This document shows, piece after piece, positions 7,841 to 14,862 of a DNA stretch of 64,000 nt; within the stretch, counting starts at the first letter, position 1; every line of letters starts with the position of its first letter. This DNA comes from Ascidiaceihabitans sp034111945 (lineage in GTDB: Bacteria; Pseudomonadota; Alphaproteobacteria; Rhodobacterales; Rhodobacteraceae). The position numbers were made by a program, and so were the translations under genes. Under the pieces are notes generated by a model. That model worked only from the letters and a program-made list of their open reading frames with translations. It was not told the DNA's origin and searched no databases. Location of the stretch: positions 48,723 through 112,722 of the forward strand of contig JBLHSG010000014.1 of assembly GCA_047626725.1 (NCBI GenBank), written 5' to 3'.

Positions 7841-8173
7841 CTATGATGCCCGTCGTTTCAAAAATTCGAAAATTGCGGCAGCCAGCAAAACACCGGGGCC
7901 AACCACTAAGTATCCGAAAAAAGAGATCAGCAGCGGGCTGGCCAGCGTTTGTGCGACGGGTGCCAAAAACGCGGGTTGGCAGCTGGAAAACCCTTCGATC
8001 AGGCCACCGACACATTGTTGACCAAACATGTAAGCGAGCAAGATGACGATGAGAAAGTACAGCCCGCCCACAATCAAAATCCGCCTTGCGATCCGGCTAG
8101 TAGCAAATCGCGAAATGGCGAGCGCGGCGACGCAGGGCGACATCAGCCCCAGAACTGTGAACAGATCGTTCAT
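7841..8173 (-). CDS. Small membrane protein between hisA and hisF (uncharacterised)
   Basis: The 110-residue product has about three hydrophobic segments: residues 3-20, ILIVGGLYFLIVILLAYMF near 32-50, and LLISFFGYLVVGPGVLLAAA near 79-98. It also has two Cys between the last two segments and a short basic tail (FLKRRAS). Its ATG overlaps the hisA stop by four bases, so it is translationally coupled in the his unit. I do not recognise a family, and nothing links it to histidine synthesis except position. Confidence 0.75.
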   Translation of the reverse strand: MNDLFTVLGLMSPCVAALAISRFATSRIARRILIVGGLYFLIVILLAYMFGQQCVGGLIEGFSSCQPAFLAPVAQTLASPLLISFFGYLVVGPGVLLAAAIFEFLKRRAS

Positions 8174-8889
8174 GATTTTAGTGCCTTTAGCGCGTCGCCC
8201 AAATCAATTGCACCATCATACAATGCGCGGCCCGAAATCGCGCCGGCGATGACGTTTGTGGCCTTGAGGGCTGTTAGATCCGCCATGGACGACACGCCGC
8301 CCGATGCGATGACAGGGATCGACACGGCGCGGGCCAAGGCCTCGGTCGCCTCGATGTTGGGGCCACCCATCGCGCCGTCACGCAGGATGTCGGTGTAGAT
8401 GATTGCGGCGACGCCTGCGTCCTCGAACGATTTGGCCAAATCCGTGACCATCACATCGGTTTCTGTGGCCCAGCCTTTGGTGGCGACGCGCCCGTTGCGT
8501 GCATCAATGCCAACGGCGACTTGGTTCGGGAATTTGCGCGCAGCCTCGCGGACCAGATCAGGGTTTTCGACAGCGATCGTGCCTAGAATGACGCGGGCGA
8601 GGCCCTTGTCCAGCCATGCTTCGATTGTGGCGATGTCGCGGATGCCACCGCCCAGTTGCGCGGGAACTTTGCAGGATTTCAAGATCGCCTCGACAGGGGC
8701 CGCGTTCACGGGGGTGCCTGCAAACGCGCCGTTCAAATCGACCAAGTGCAGCCATTCGCAACCCGCCTCGACAAAGGCGCAGGCCTGGGCGGCTGGATCG
8801 TCGTTAAAAACGGTGGATTGGTCCATGTCGCCGTGAACGAGGCGCACGGCTTGGCCGTCCTTCAGGTCGATTGCGGGGTATAGGATCAT
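8170..8889 (-). CDS. hisA: ProFAR isomerase (phosphoribosylformimino-AICAR-P isomerase)
   Basis: This 239-residue (beta/alpha)8 barrel has the N-terminal AIDLKDGQAVRLVHGD (catalytic Asp near residue 8), the second catalytic Asp in YTDILRDGAMGGPN, and the phosphate loops GGGIRD and ASGGVSS. It isomerises ProFAR to PRFAR, the substrate of HisF/HisH. It is the first gene of the hisA-orf-hisF-hisE unit, whose promoter must lie in the 133 bases shared with the divergent DUF2147 gene. Confidence 0.97.
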   Translation of the reverse strand: MILYPAIDLKDGQAVRLVHGDMDQSTVFNDDPAAQACAFVEAGCEWLHLVDLNGAFAGTPVNAAPVEAILKSCKVPAQLGGGIRDIATIEAWLDKGLARVILGTIAVENPDLVREAARKFPNQVAVGIDARNGRVATKGWATETDVMVTDLAKSFEDAGVAAIIYTDILRDGAMGGPNIEATEALARAVSIPVIASGGVSSMADLTALKATNVIAGAISGRALYDGAIDLGDALKALKS

Positions 8890-9022
8890 GTCGGCACCTT
8901 TGCATCGTGGGCTTTGCGCGCTTTATGCGGGGGTCGGTCCGGATTTGCAACGCGACCCAAGGTTAACCTTGCCAGAAAGTGGGCCATGACACATGCTGTG
9001 CAAAAATAAGGGAGGAAGACAC

Positions 9023-9418
9023 ATGAAATCATGGATGAAAGCCGCGGCTTTGGGTCTGGCGGTGACAGGATTTGGGGCAGGGGCGGCATTGGCCGATCCG
9101 GTTCTGGGCACATGGAAAACCCAAGTTGATGATGGCAATTATGCGCATGTCAAAATGCAAAAATGTGGCCAGAAAATTTGCGGTACAATTGCCAAAGCAT
9201 TTAATGCGCAAGGGCCGATGAATACGGAAAACCTTGGTAAGAAATTGGTATGGGCCATGGTGCCAGCCGGTGATGGGTACTACAAATCTGGTAAAATCTG
9301 GCAGCCATCTACGGACAAAATCTACAGGTCCAAGATGACCTTGTCCGGCAATACGCTGAAAGTTTCCGGCTGCGTTGGCCCGATCTGCAAAAAGCAGACT
9401 TGGTCGCGCGTAAACTAA
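9023..9418 (+). CDS. Secreted DUF2147 family protein
   Basis: The 131-residue protein has a signal peptide (MKSWMKAAALGLAVTGFGAG, cleavage near ALA-DPVLG). Its mature part, DPVLGTWKTQVDDGNYAHVK, then KCGQKICGTI and CVGPICKKQTWSRVN, has the GxWxT start and paired cysteines of DUF2147. This is a periplasmic beta-barrel-like family of unknown function. The ATG at 9023 has GGGAGGA nine bases upstream; the earlier in-frame ATG at 8993 lacks one and would spoil the signal peptide. It sits alone on the plus strand within the his region and ends in a terminator. Confidence 0.88.
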   Translation: MKSWMKAAALGLAVTGFGAGAALADPVLGTWKTQVDDGNYAHVKMQKCGQKICGTIAKAFNAQGPMNTENLGKKLVWAMVPAGDGYYKSGKIWQPSTDKIYRSKMTLSGNTLKVSGCVGPICKKQTWSRVN

Positions 9419-9430
9419 TGTGCTGAAGTC

Positions 9431-9462
9431 CCCGAGGCGCTGGAAACTGTGCCTCGGGTTTT
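9431..9462 (+). terminator. Rho-independent terminator after the DUF2147 gene
   Basis: CCCGAGGC (9431-9438) pairs with GCCTCGGG (9451-9458), followed by four T residues. It also lies just past the hisH stop on the other strand, so it may act in both directions. Confidence 0.7.
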
Positions 9463-9486
9463 AGACTGTCGAAATGTGCGGCGCCG

Positions 9487-10125
9487 TTAAGGGGCCCATT
9501 TCAGAAAATTCCCGATCATGCGCAGCCCGACATCCTGACTTTTTTCAGGGTGAAACTGCATGCCGATCATCGTGTCACGCCCGATCACCGCTGTCACATC
9601 CGCCCCGTATTCGACGTGTGCGAGTCGTTCCTTAGGGTTGGTGACGTTAAAATGGTAAGAGTGCACAAAATATGTGTGATCGCCGGATGTGATGCCATCC
9701 AAAACCGCGTGCGGGTGATCAATGACCAGATCGTTCCAACCCATGTGCGGCACCTTTAGGCGCGCGGCGGTGGGGACAATCGGGACGACGTCGCCTTTGA
9801 TCCAGTCCAGACCGGCCGTGTCGCGGTATTCGCGCCCGATGCTGGCCATCAGTTGCATGCCGACACAAATCCCTAGGAACGGGCGGCCTTTGATTTCGAC
9901 CGCTTCGACCATGGCATCGTATAGGCCACCTGTGCCGGTCAGTGCTGCGTGGCAGGCCGGAAATGCGCCATCACCGGGCAACACGATGCGATCTGCGCGC
10001 GCCACAACGTCAGCGTCCGCAGTGACGACAACATCACCTGCGTCGACCTCGCGGGCCATACGTTCAAACGCTTTGTGCGCCGAGTGTAAATTGCCGCTTT
10101 CGTAATCAACAATGGCTGTCAGCAT
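9487..10125 (-). CDS. hisH: Imidazole glycerol phosphate synthase, glutaminase subunit
   Basis: This 212-residue class I glutamine amidotransferase has the nucleophile motif GICVGMQLMA (Cys near residue 84) and the His-Glu pair in MQFHPEKSQ near 190. HisH hydrolyses glutamine and channels ammonia to HisF. It starts five bases after hisB on the same strand, so hisB and hisH form one unit. That unit is separated from hisA-hisF-hisE by the opposite-strand DUF2147 gene. Confidence 0.97.
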   Translation of the reverse strand: MLTAIVDYESGNLHSAHKAFERMAREVDAGDVVVTADADVVARADRIVLPGDGAFPACHAALTGTGGLYDAMVEAVEIKGRPFLGICVGMQLMASIGREYRDTAGLDWIKGDVVPIVPTAARLKVPHMGWNDLVIDHPHAVLDGITSGDHTYFVHSYHFNVTNPKERLAHVEYGADVTAVIGRDTMIGMQFHPEKSQDVGLRMIGNFLKWAP

Positions 10126-10130
10126 CGGGT

Positions 10131-10718
10131 TTACAGCGCCCCTTTGGTCGAAGGAATATCGCCGGACTTGCGCGGATCGACTTCGACCGCATCACGCAAG
10201 GCACGGGCCACGGATTTAAACGCCGCCTCGGCAATGTGGTGGCTGTTGATCCCGTGTAGCATATCGACGTGCAGGGTGATGCCGCCGTGCGTGGCAAATG
10301 CGGTGAAAAATTCGCGCACCAGCTCGGTGTCAAAATTACCGATCTTTTGAGTTGGCAAGTCGACGTTCCAAATCAGGAAGGGACGCGCAGACAGATCAAG
10401 GGCGCAGCGCACCTGTGCATCATCCATCGGCAACAGGCAGCTGCCATAGCGCACGATGCCACGTTTGTCGCCCAATGCAGCCGTCAACGCCTGACCCAGC
10501 GCAATGCCTGTGTCCTCGACGGTGTGGTGATCGTCGATGTGCAAATCACCAGTGGCGCGAATGGTCATGTCGATCAGCGAGTGGCGCGCCAGCTGGTCCA
10601 GCATGTGGTCAAAAAACCCGATGCCGGTCTGGTTGTCGTAGATCCCGGTGCCATCCAGATTGATGGTGACTGAAATCTCGGTTTCGGCAGTGGTGCGGGT
10701 GATGGTGCTGGTGCGCAT
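10131..10718 (-). CDS. hisB: Imidazoleglycerol-phosphate dehydratase
   Basis: This 195-residue protein contains the duplicated metal sites of the family: FFDHMLDQLARHS and DDHHTVEDTGIALGQAL in the first half, and HVDMLHGINSHHIAEAAFK in the second. It dehydrates IGP to imidazole acetol phosphate. It is the monofunctional form without the HisB phosphatase domain, as usual in Alphaproteobacteria. The start MRTSTITRTT at 10718 gives the typical length; the frame stays open upstream to 10784 without a better start. Confidence 0.97.
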   Translation of the reverse strand: MRTSTITRTTAETEISVTINLDGTGIYDNQTGIGFFDHMLDQLARHSLIDMTIRATGDLHIDDHHTVEDTGIALGQALTAALGDKRGIVRYGSCLLPMDDAQVRCALDLSARPFLIWNVDLPTQKIGNFDTELVREFFTAFATHGGITLHVDMLHGINSHHIAEAAFKSVARALRDAVEVDPRKSGDIPSTKGAL

Positions 10719-10847
10719 GTTCGTCTCCGGTAGGTTGTTATCGGGCTTATAGGCGCGATGTGTGCGCGCGCCAAGACACGGCAACAGGGATTGCGCCCGA
10801 TGTTGTTCCTATGTCAGCAATAGGCAACCCAAACCGGAGCATTCACC

Positions 10848-11087
10848 ATGAGCACCTGCGTCTTTATTCAAATCCGCTGCACCCCTGGCAAAACCTATGC
10901 CGTCGCCGAAGAAATCGCGCTGCAAGAAATTCATTCAGAACTGTATTCGACCAGCGGTGATTTTGATTTGCTGATGAAAATGTACATTCCGGCAGATCAG
11001 GACGTCGGCAAATACATCAATGATCATCTGTTGGTGATCAAAGGCATCGAACGCTCGCTGACCACAATGACCTACAAGGTGTTTTGA
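10848..11087 (+). CDS. Stand-alone Lrp/AsnC ligand-binding (RAM) domain protein
   Basis: The 79 residues match only the C-terminal effector domain of Lrp/AsnC regulators (alpha-beta RAM fold): FIQIRCTPGKTYAVAEEIA, then SGDFDLLMKMYIP, then KGIERSLTTMTYKVF. There is no helix-turn-helix. Such single-domain proteins form dimers or decamers and may bind amino acids or form mixed oligomers with full-length Lrp proteins. It is divergent from hisB by about 130 bases, and hisB-hisH regulation is conceivable but unproven. Confidence 0.9.
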   Translation: MSTCVFIQIRCTPGKTYAVAEEIALQEIHSELYSTSGDFDLLMKMYIPADQDVGKYINDHLLVIKGIERSLTTMTYKVF

Positions 11088-11140
11088 CGCGGGGGGCAGG
11101 CTATCGTGCGTTCGCCCCCTAAAATTCGGGTTCCAGAATC

Positions 11141-11163
11141 AGAAAGACCGCCCAAAGGCGGCC
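11141..11163 (-). terminator. Possible terminator after tRNA-Gly
   Basis: On the minus strand GGCCGCC (11157-11163) pairs with GGCGGTC (11146-11152) across a 4-base loop and is followed by TTTCT. It lies about 30 bases after the tRNA-Gly 3' end. The T-tract is weak. Confidence 0.45.
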
Positions 11164-11193
11164 TTGTCTATCCTGCTGGGTAACAGGTCCAAA

Positions 11194-11268
11194 TGGAGCG
11201 GGCGAAGAGATTCGAACTCTCGACCCTAACCTTGGCAAGGTTATGCTCTACCCCTGAGCTACGCCCGC
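11194..11268 (-). tRNA. tRNA-Gly (anticodon GCC)
   Basis: The minus strand gives a 75-base cloverleaf: acceptor GCGGGCG/CGCCCGC, D arm TAGCTCAGGGGTAGAGC, anticodon loop TTGCCAA, T loop TTCGAAT, discriminator T and encoded CCA. Confidence 0.97.
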
Positions 11269-11379
11269 TTCCTTTGGTGAAGCAGCATCTATAATTGGAT
11301 GCTGTGGGCCGCAAGAGTTAATTTCAAACTATTCGAGAAAAAGATGAAAAACTTTGTACGGCCCGTTTGAAACACGACT

Positions 11380-11769
11380 TTAGAACAGGCTGTGGCCGAT
11401 CAAACCCAAGGACCCGAACAGCAAAACCGAAAACGTCAGGATCATGCCGCCAGCGCGCAGGGGGATGATTTGCGGGTGTTTCGAAAACCCGTAGGCGTGC
11501 ATTGCGCGGCCCAGCACCAACATCAGCCCCAGAATGTGGACAGCGATCACCGGGGCACCCTGCAATTCAACCAACAGAATCAAGATCAGGCAAATCGGGG
11601 CATATTCCGCGCAGTTCGCTTGGGCCCGCATCCGCGCCTCTAGTTTTTTGTCTCCGTAGTCACCCACGGACAGTTGGTTGGCACGGCGATAGCGCGCAAC
11701 GCGCATAGACAGCGCCAAGAATAGCAAAGCGACAAGGCCCGCATAGAGCGGCGTAATAGAAGCGGTCAT
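11380..11769 (-). CDS. MAPEG family membrane protein
   Basis: This 129-residue protein has four predicted membrane segments, with the conserved RxxxNxxE-type motif in RMRAQANCAEYAPICLILI (about residues 46-64) and RAMHAYGFSK near 88-97. This is the MAPEG fold of microsomal glutathione transferases and related bacterial proteins of unknown substrate. The gene stands alone. Glutathione conjugation or peroxidase activity is possible from the family but not shown. Confidence 0.87.
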   Translation of the reverse strand: MTASITPLYAGLVALLFLALSMRVARYRRANQLSVGDYGDKKLEARMRAQANCAEYAPICLILILLVELQGAPVIAVHILGLMLVLGRAMHAYGFSKHPQIIPLRAGGMILTFSVLLFGSLGLIGHSLF

Positions 11770-11841
11770 GATGGTGATCCAGCGTTAGGGAAATGATGCG
11801 GCCACAGTCAGGCAATCACACCACCTTGGAAACCCCAAAAC

Positions 11842-12024
11842 GAAAAACGGCGGCCCCTGGGAGGAGGGACCGCCGTCTAGTGTCATCTGCGCGCTTAAGG
11901 GAGGAAAAGCGCGCGATGATGTCGTGTGCCCACTATCGTGAGCGAAAGAGACACGGTGATATCTAGGGAGGAGACGATATCACCGCGCGTAACAGACGAT
12001 CTAGGGAGGAGACGATCGTCCGAT
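11842..12024 (-). ncRNA. CcsR-like cluster: four hairpins with (CU)CCUCCC loops downstream of the DUF1127 gene
   Basis: Reading the minus strand after the DUF1127 stop, four stem-loops follow. H1: arms 12014-12020 and 11995-12001, loop GTCTCCTCCCTA. H2: arms 11976-11984 and 11955-11963, with an identical 12-base loop. H3: arms 11907-11914 and 11889-11896, loop TTCCTCCCTT. H4: arms 11870-11876 and 11847-11853, loop with CCCTCCTCCCA, followed by five T (a terminator). This matches the architecture known for Rhodobacter sphaeroides CcsR1-4: stress-induced small RNAs with a CCUCCUCCC loop, cotranscribed with and processed from a DUF1127 mRNA. The loops are complementary to Shine-Dalgarno sequences. 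Confidence 0.85.
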
Positions 12025-12035
12025 TCTGTAACAGC

Positions 12036-12269
12036 TTAGGCTGCTGTCTGTGCTTGACCTGCTTCGTAAGCGATGCGGCGCAGTTCGCTACGTGCCAGAC
12101 CCAAATCGGCCAGATCACGATTGCTGAGCGCGCTGAGCTCGGTCAATGTTTTGCGGTACACGCGGCGCTGGGCGCGGCGCAATGCTGCGGCTTCCAACAT
12201 GTGACCAGCTGTGGCCATCAAGCGTTCGATGAAAGAACCGTTTACGTGTGTGTCGTTAATATATGTCAT
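12036..12269 (-). CDS. DUF1127 small protein (CcaF1-like)
   Basis: The 77-residue basic protein ends in the DUF1127 domain: RRVYRKTLTELSALSNRDLA, then DLGLARSELRRIAYEAG. In Rhodobacter sphaeroides the DUF1127 protein CcaF1, encoded ahead of the CcsR RNAs, is a small RNA-binding protein that affects their maturation; the same arrangement is seen here. The ATG at 12269 (MTYINDTHVNGSFIERL) gives a typical length, although the frame stays open to 12458. An AGGAAAG lies about 16 bases upstream of it. Confidence 0.88.
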   Translation of the reverse strand: MTYINDTHVNGSFIERLMATAGHMLEAAALRRAQRRVYRKTLTELSALSNRDLADLGLARSELRRIAYEAGQAQTAA

Positions 12270-12315
12270 GGGCTTGCTCGTCTTTCCTGACTGCCTCTGT
12301 ATTCGTCTTGCTATG

Positions 12316-12343
12316 AAGATAACCCAATGCTGCGCTTGCACAA
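12316..12343 (-). promoter_or_regulatory. Candidate promoter of the DUF1127-CcsR unit
   Basis: On the minus strand TTGTGC (12338-12343), 16 bases, then TATCTT (12316-12321), about 45 bases upstream of the DUF1127 ATG. In Rhodobacter sphaeroides this unit uses RpoH-type sigma factors; the hexamers here do not let me separate RpoH from the housekeeping sigma. Confidence 0.35.
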
Positions 12344-12501
12344 TAGATTCTTCGACAATGCTGCTATGCAGCAATTGCATGGCAAACACCCTTGAAATCA
12401 AAATCGTTTTACCAAAGGCAAGATGCTCGGCCCTTGTCCTTTGGCGTAAAACAGCCAATTAGGGGGCAACACCCATTGGGCGCATTATTTGGAGTACCGT
12501 G

Positions 12502-13575
12502 ATGTCAGTGAGCAAAGAGTCGATCCTCGAGGCATTGGGCCGCGTCGGTCTGCCAAACGGCGAAACCCTGGTCAGTCGCGATATGATCCGCGCGATCAAT
12601 ATTCAGGATGACACGGTCAACTTTGTGATCGAGGCCCCAACACCCGAGGTCGCAGCCCAGATGGAACCTGCGCGCAAAGCGGCCGAAGCCGTGGTGATGG
12701 AACTGGACGGCGTGTCCAAGGTAACAGTCGCCTTGACTGCTCATGGTCCTGCCGCGCCCAAAACGCCGCCACCGTCCTTGAAAATCGGTGGCCACCCAAA
12801 ACCGCAAGACGGGCCCACAAAACCATCAGGTGTGGCGCGTATTCTGGCAATCGGGTCGGGCAAAGGCGGCGTAGGCAAATCGACTGTGTCGTCAAACCTT
12901 GCCGTGGCCTTGGCCAAACAGGGGCGCAAAGTTGGCCTGCTGGATGCAGATATCTACGGACCGTCACAGCCGCGCATGATGGGTGTGAACAAACGCCCCG
13001 CATCGCCTGACGGCAAAACCATCATTCCGCTCAAGGCGCATGGTGTCACGATCATGTCGATTGGCTTTATGATGGAAGAAGGCAAAGCTGTGGTTTGGCG
13101 TGGCCCGATGTTGATGGGCGCGCTGCAACAGATGTTGGGGCAGGTGGAGTGGGGCGAACTTGACGTGCTGCTGGTTGACCTGCCGCCGGGCACTGGTGAC
13201 GTGCAGCTGACCCTATGTACCAAATCCGAACTGACGGGCGCGATTGTGGTGTCGACGCCTCAAGACGTGGCGCTGATCGATGCGCGCAAAGCGCTGGATA
13301 TGTTCGCGACGCTAAAAACGCCGGTTTTGGGCCTGATCGAAAACATGTCGATGTTTGTCTGCCCTGATTGCGGATCGAGCCACGAGATTTTTGGCACTGG
13401 CGGTGTCGCGGCCGAAGCGGAAAAGATGGGCGTTCCGCTACTGGGTACTTTGCCGATCGATCTGGAAACGCGACTGGCCGGCGACGGCGGCACACCGATT
13501 GCTGCAGGCGACGGGCCAATGGCGCAGGCCTACGCTCAAATCGCCAAAGGTCTGATCGCGGGTGGCATGGCGTAA
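12502..13575 (+). CDS. mrp: Mrp/ApbC/NBP35-type Fe-S cluster carrier ATPase
   Basis: This 357-residue protein has an N-terminal MIP18/DUF59 domain (residues 1-85), a linker rich in Pro and Lys, and a ParA/MinD-like P-loop ATPase domain with GSGKGGVGKSTVSSNLA. The C-terminal CPDCGSSHE supplies the CxxC that holds a bridging [4Fe-4S] cluster in the dimer. Mrp proteins assemble and transfer Fe-S clusters to apo-enzymes. The ATG at 12502 is preceded by GGAG seven bases upstream; a GTG at 12499 is also in frame. A terminator follows. Confidence 0.94.
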   Translation: MSVSKESILEALGRVGLPNGETLVSRDMIRAINIQDDTVNFVIEAPTPEVAAQMEPARKAAEAVVMELDGVSKVTVALTAHGPAAPKTPPPSLKIGGHPKPQDGPTKPSGVARILAIGSGKGGVGKSTVSSNLAVALAKQGRKVGLLDADIYGPSQPRMMGVNKRPASPDGKTIIPLKAHGVTIMSIGFMMEEGKAVVWRGPMLMGALQQMLGQVEWGELDVLLVDLPPGTGDVQLTLCTKSELTGAIVVSTPQDVALIDARKALDMFATLKTPVLGLIENMSMFVCPDCGSSHEIFGTGGVAAEAEKMGVPLLGTLPIDLETRLAGDGGTPIAAGDGPMAQAYAQIAKGLIAGGMA

Positions 13576-13605
13576 CGGCCAAACTTTACGACAATCGACA
13601 TTTTG

Positions 13606-13641
13606 AAAAGGCACGGCGCGTAAATCGCCCGTGCCTTTTTG
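13606..13641 (+). terminator. Rho-independent terminator of mrp
   Basis: GGCACGG (13610-13616) pairs with CCGTGCC (13629-13635), flanked by A residues before and five T residues after. Confidence 0.85.
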
Positions 13642-13659
13642 GTTTTTGAGGGCCGGTAA

Positions 13660-13696
13660 TGGGAAATCGTGGGGCAGGGCGTGGGAAAGCGTGGGA
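13660..13696 (+). promoter_or_regulatory. Candidate MraZ-binding repeats (four TGGGR boxes)
   Basis: TGGGA at 13660, TGGGG at 13670, TGGGA at 13682 and TGGGA at 13692 repeat with starts 10, 12 and 10 bases apart. MraZ is known to bind tandem TGGGN repeats with 5-base spacers in front of its own operon. The boxes lie about 650 bases upstream of the mraZ start, so the transcript would have an unusually long leader. A second pair (TGGGA-N5-TGGGT) lies on the minus strand at 14022-14036. Confidence 0.65.
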
Positions 13697-13800
13697 CGGA
13701 TCCGGTTTCTGGCCGCGAAATTCCGAATCAATCGGGGTGAATCCGATGGATTCGACGGGAAACTCTGTCAGATTCAGTTTCCAGCTGTGGCTTTGTGTGA

Positions 13801-13815
13801 GAACATAAAAAGAAC
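13801..13815. promoter_or_regulatory. LexA-like direct repeat (GTTC-N7-GTTC, minus strand)
   Basis: GAAC (13801-13804), 7 bases, GAAC (13812-13815) is the reverse complement of GTTC-N7-GTTC, the alphaproteobacterial LexA consensus. One to two such matches are expected by chance in 64 kb, so only the position, in the dcw leader, makes it noteworthy. Confidence 0.35.
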
Positions 13816-13934
13816 ACCCGGGAGGCCTTGAAAATAATCCAAACTATTTGGGAATTCATGGGCGGGTCTGCATGGTACCCACATATGTCTACATATTGTG
13901 TTTGTTGGGGGTGCATTCGGCTAGGTGAGCCAAT

Positions 13935-13962
13935 TTGCGACCTATTTTCACTACTATATGTT
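13935..13962 (+). promoter_or_regulatory. Possible promoter in the mraZ leader
   Basis: TTGCGA (13935-13940), 16 bases, TATGTT (13957-13962). If it is used, a transcript from about 13970 to the hairpin at 14225-14260 would be roughly 290 bases long, close to a UpsM-like leader RNA. Confidence 0.35.
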
Positions 13963-13969
13963 GTTCAGC

Positions 13970-14271
13970 AGGTCCTCTTGAAGCAACGGGTAGTACCGTT
14001 TTTCCATAAAAAACTATTGTCACCCACGTATTCCCATGGCATCCCTAGTGCATCGGATGAGAACGAGACCAAGGGGCACCAAACGACCCCGACATTATAA
14101 AAAACTCTAGCAGGTTTCATACAGGCACCTCGCTTTCATCAGACCAAGAGATCCGGCGCGCGAGCGAGCAGACATCCCCCCAGGTGGCGCGCGCAGCTGG
14201 ACTTCCCACTCAAGTGGGACATGGCGGCGAGTTGATCAGTGGCAGCAGATCAACTCGCCGTTTCTAATTTT
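13970..14271 (+). ncRNA. Candidate UpsM-like leader RNA of the dcw cluster
   Basis: The leader ends in three successive hairpins: GC-rich arms near 14156-14162 and 14188-14194; TCCCACT/AGTGGGA (14204-14219); and a 13-bp stem CGGCGAGTTGATC/GATCAACTCGCCG (14225-14260) followed by TTTCTAATTTT. Rhodobacter sphaeroides makes an abundant small RNA, UpsM, from the mraZ 5' UTR by partial termination and RNase E cleavage. Position and terminator fit that model here; the 5' end is a guess and sequence homology cannot be tested by eye. Confidence 0.55.
14225..14271 (+). terminator. Terminator or attenuator hairpin ahead of mraZ
   Basis: A perfect 13-bp stem (14225-14237 with 14248-14260), 10-base loop, then TTTCTAATTTT. 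It lies 72 bases before the mraZ GTG, so partial read-through would set dcw expression. Confidence 0.65.
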
Positions 14272-14342
14272 ACGACCCAATTTTGCAAGCCAATCTTGGG
14301 ATACGATTTTCGCGCACATGCGCACACACTAGGGACGGACCA

Positions 14343-14858
14343 GTGGCACGTAGGTTCAGAGGCGAAAGCCAACACAAAGTCGACACGAAGGGGCGGGTTT
14401 CAATCCCAGCCTCTTTTCGTCGTGTGTTGGAAGCGTCTGATCCGAATTATAACCCCGGTGAAGCCCCTGAATTGGTGATCGTCTATGGGGATCACCGCCG
14501 CAATTTCCTCGAATGCTACACGATGGAAGCCATCGACGAAGTTGACGCAAAAATCGACGCTTTGCCGCGCGGAACCATGCAGCGCAAAATGTTGCAGCGT
14601 CTGTTCCACGGTCAATCATTTCCGACAGCCGTAGACGAAACTGGCCGACTGGTTCTGCCGGCCAAACTGCGCAACAAAATTGATTTGTCCGGCGAGGCGT
14701 TCTTTATCGCCGCTGGTGACACCTTCCAGATTTGGAAGCCCGAGACATACGAGGCCGAGGAGGCCGCGAAAACCGAAGAATGGCTGGACGAATTGCCGGC
14801 GGATTTTGATCCGATGGCGTTCCTTGACGGCGACCTTCAACCCCAAACGGAAGGATAA
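14343..14858 (+). CDS. mraZ: Transcriptional regulator MraZ
   Basis: This 171-residue AbrB-like DNA-binding protein has two SpoVT/MraZ repeats. The first begins MARRFRGESQHKVDTKGRVS (continuing IPA), and the second contains VDETGRLVLPAKLRNKIDLS. MraZ forms ring oligomers and binds TGGG repeats to regulate the dcw cluster. The start is GTG at 14343, with AGGGACGGA just upstream; an in-frame TTG at 14283 is less likely. rsmH follows after four bases. Candidate binding boxes lie far upstream at 13660-13696. Confidence 0.95.
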   Translation: MARRFRGESQHKVDTKGRVSIPASFRRVLEASDPNYNPGEAPELVIVYGDHRRNFLECYTMEAIDEVDAKIDALPRGTMQRKMLQRLFHGQSFPTAVDETGRLVLPAKLRNKIDLSGEAFFIAAGDTFQIWKPETYEAEEAAKTEEWLDELPADFDPMAFLDGDLQPQTEG

Positions 14859-14862
14859 CGTG

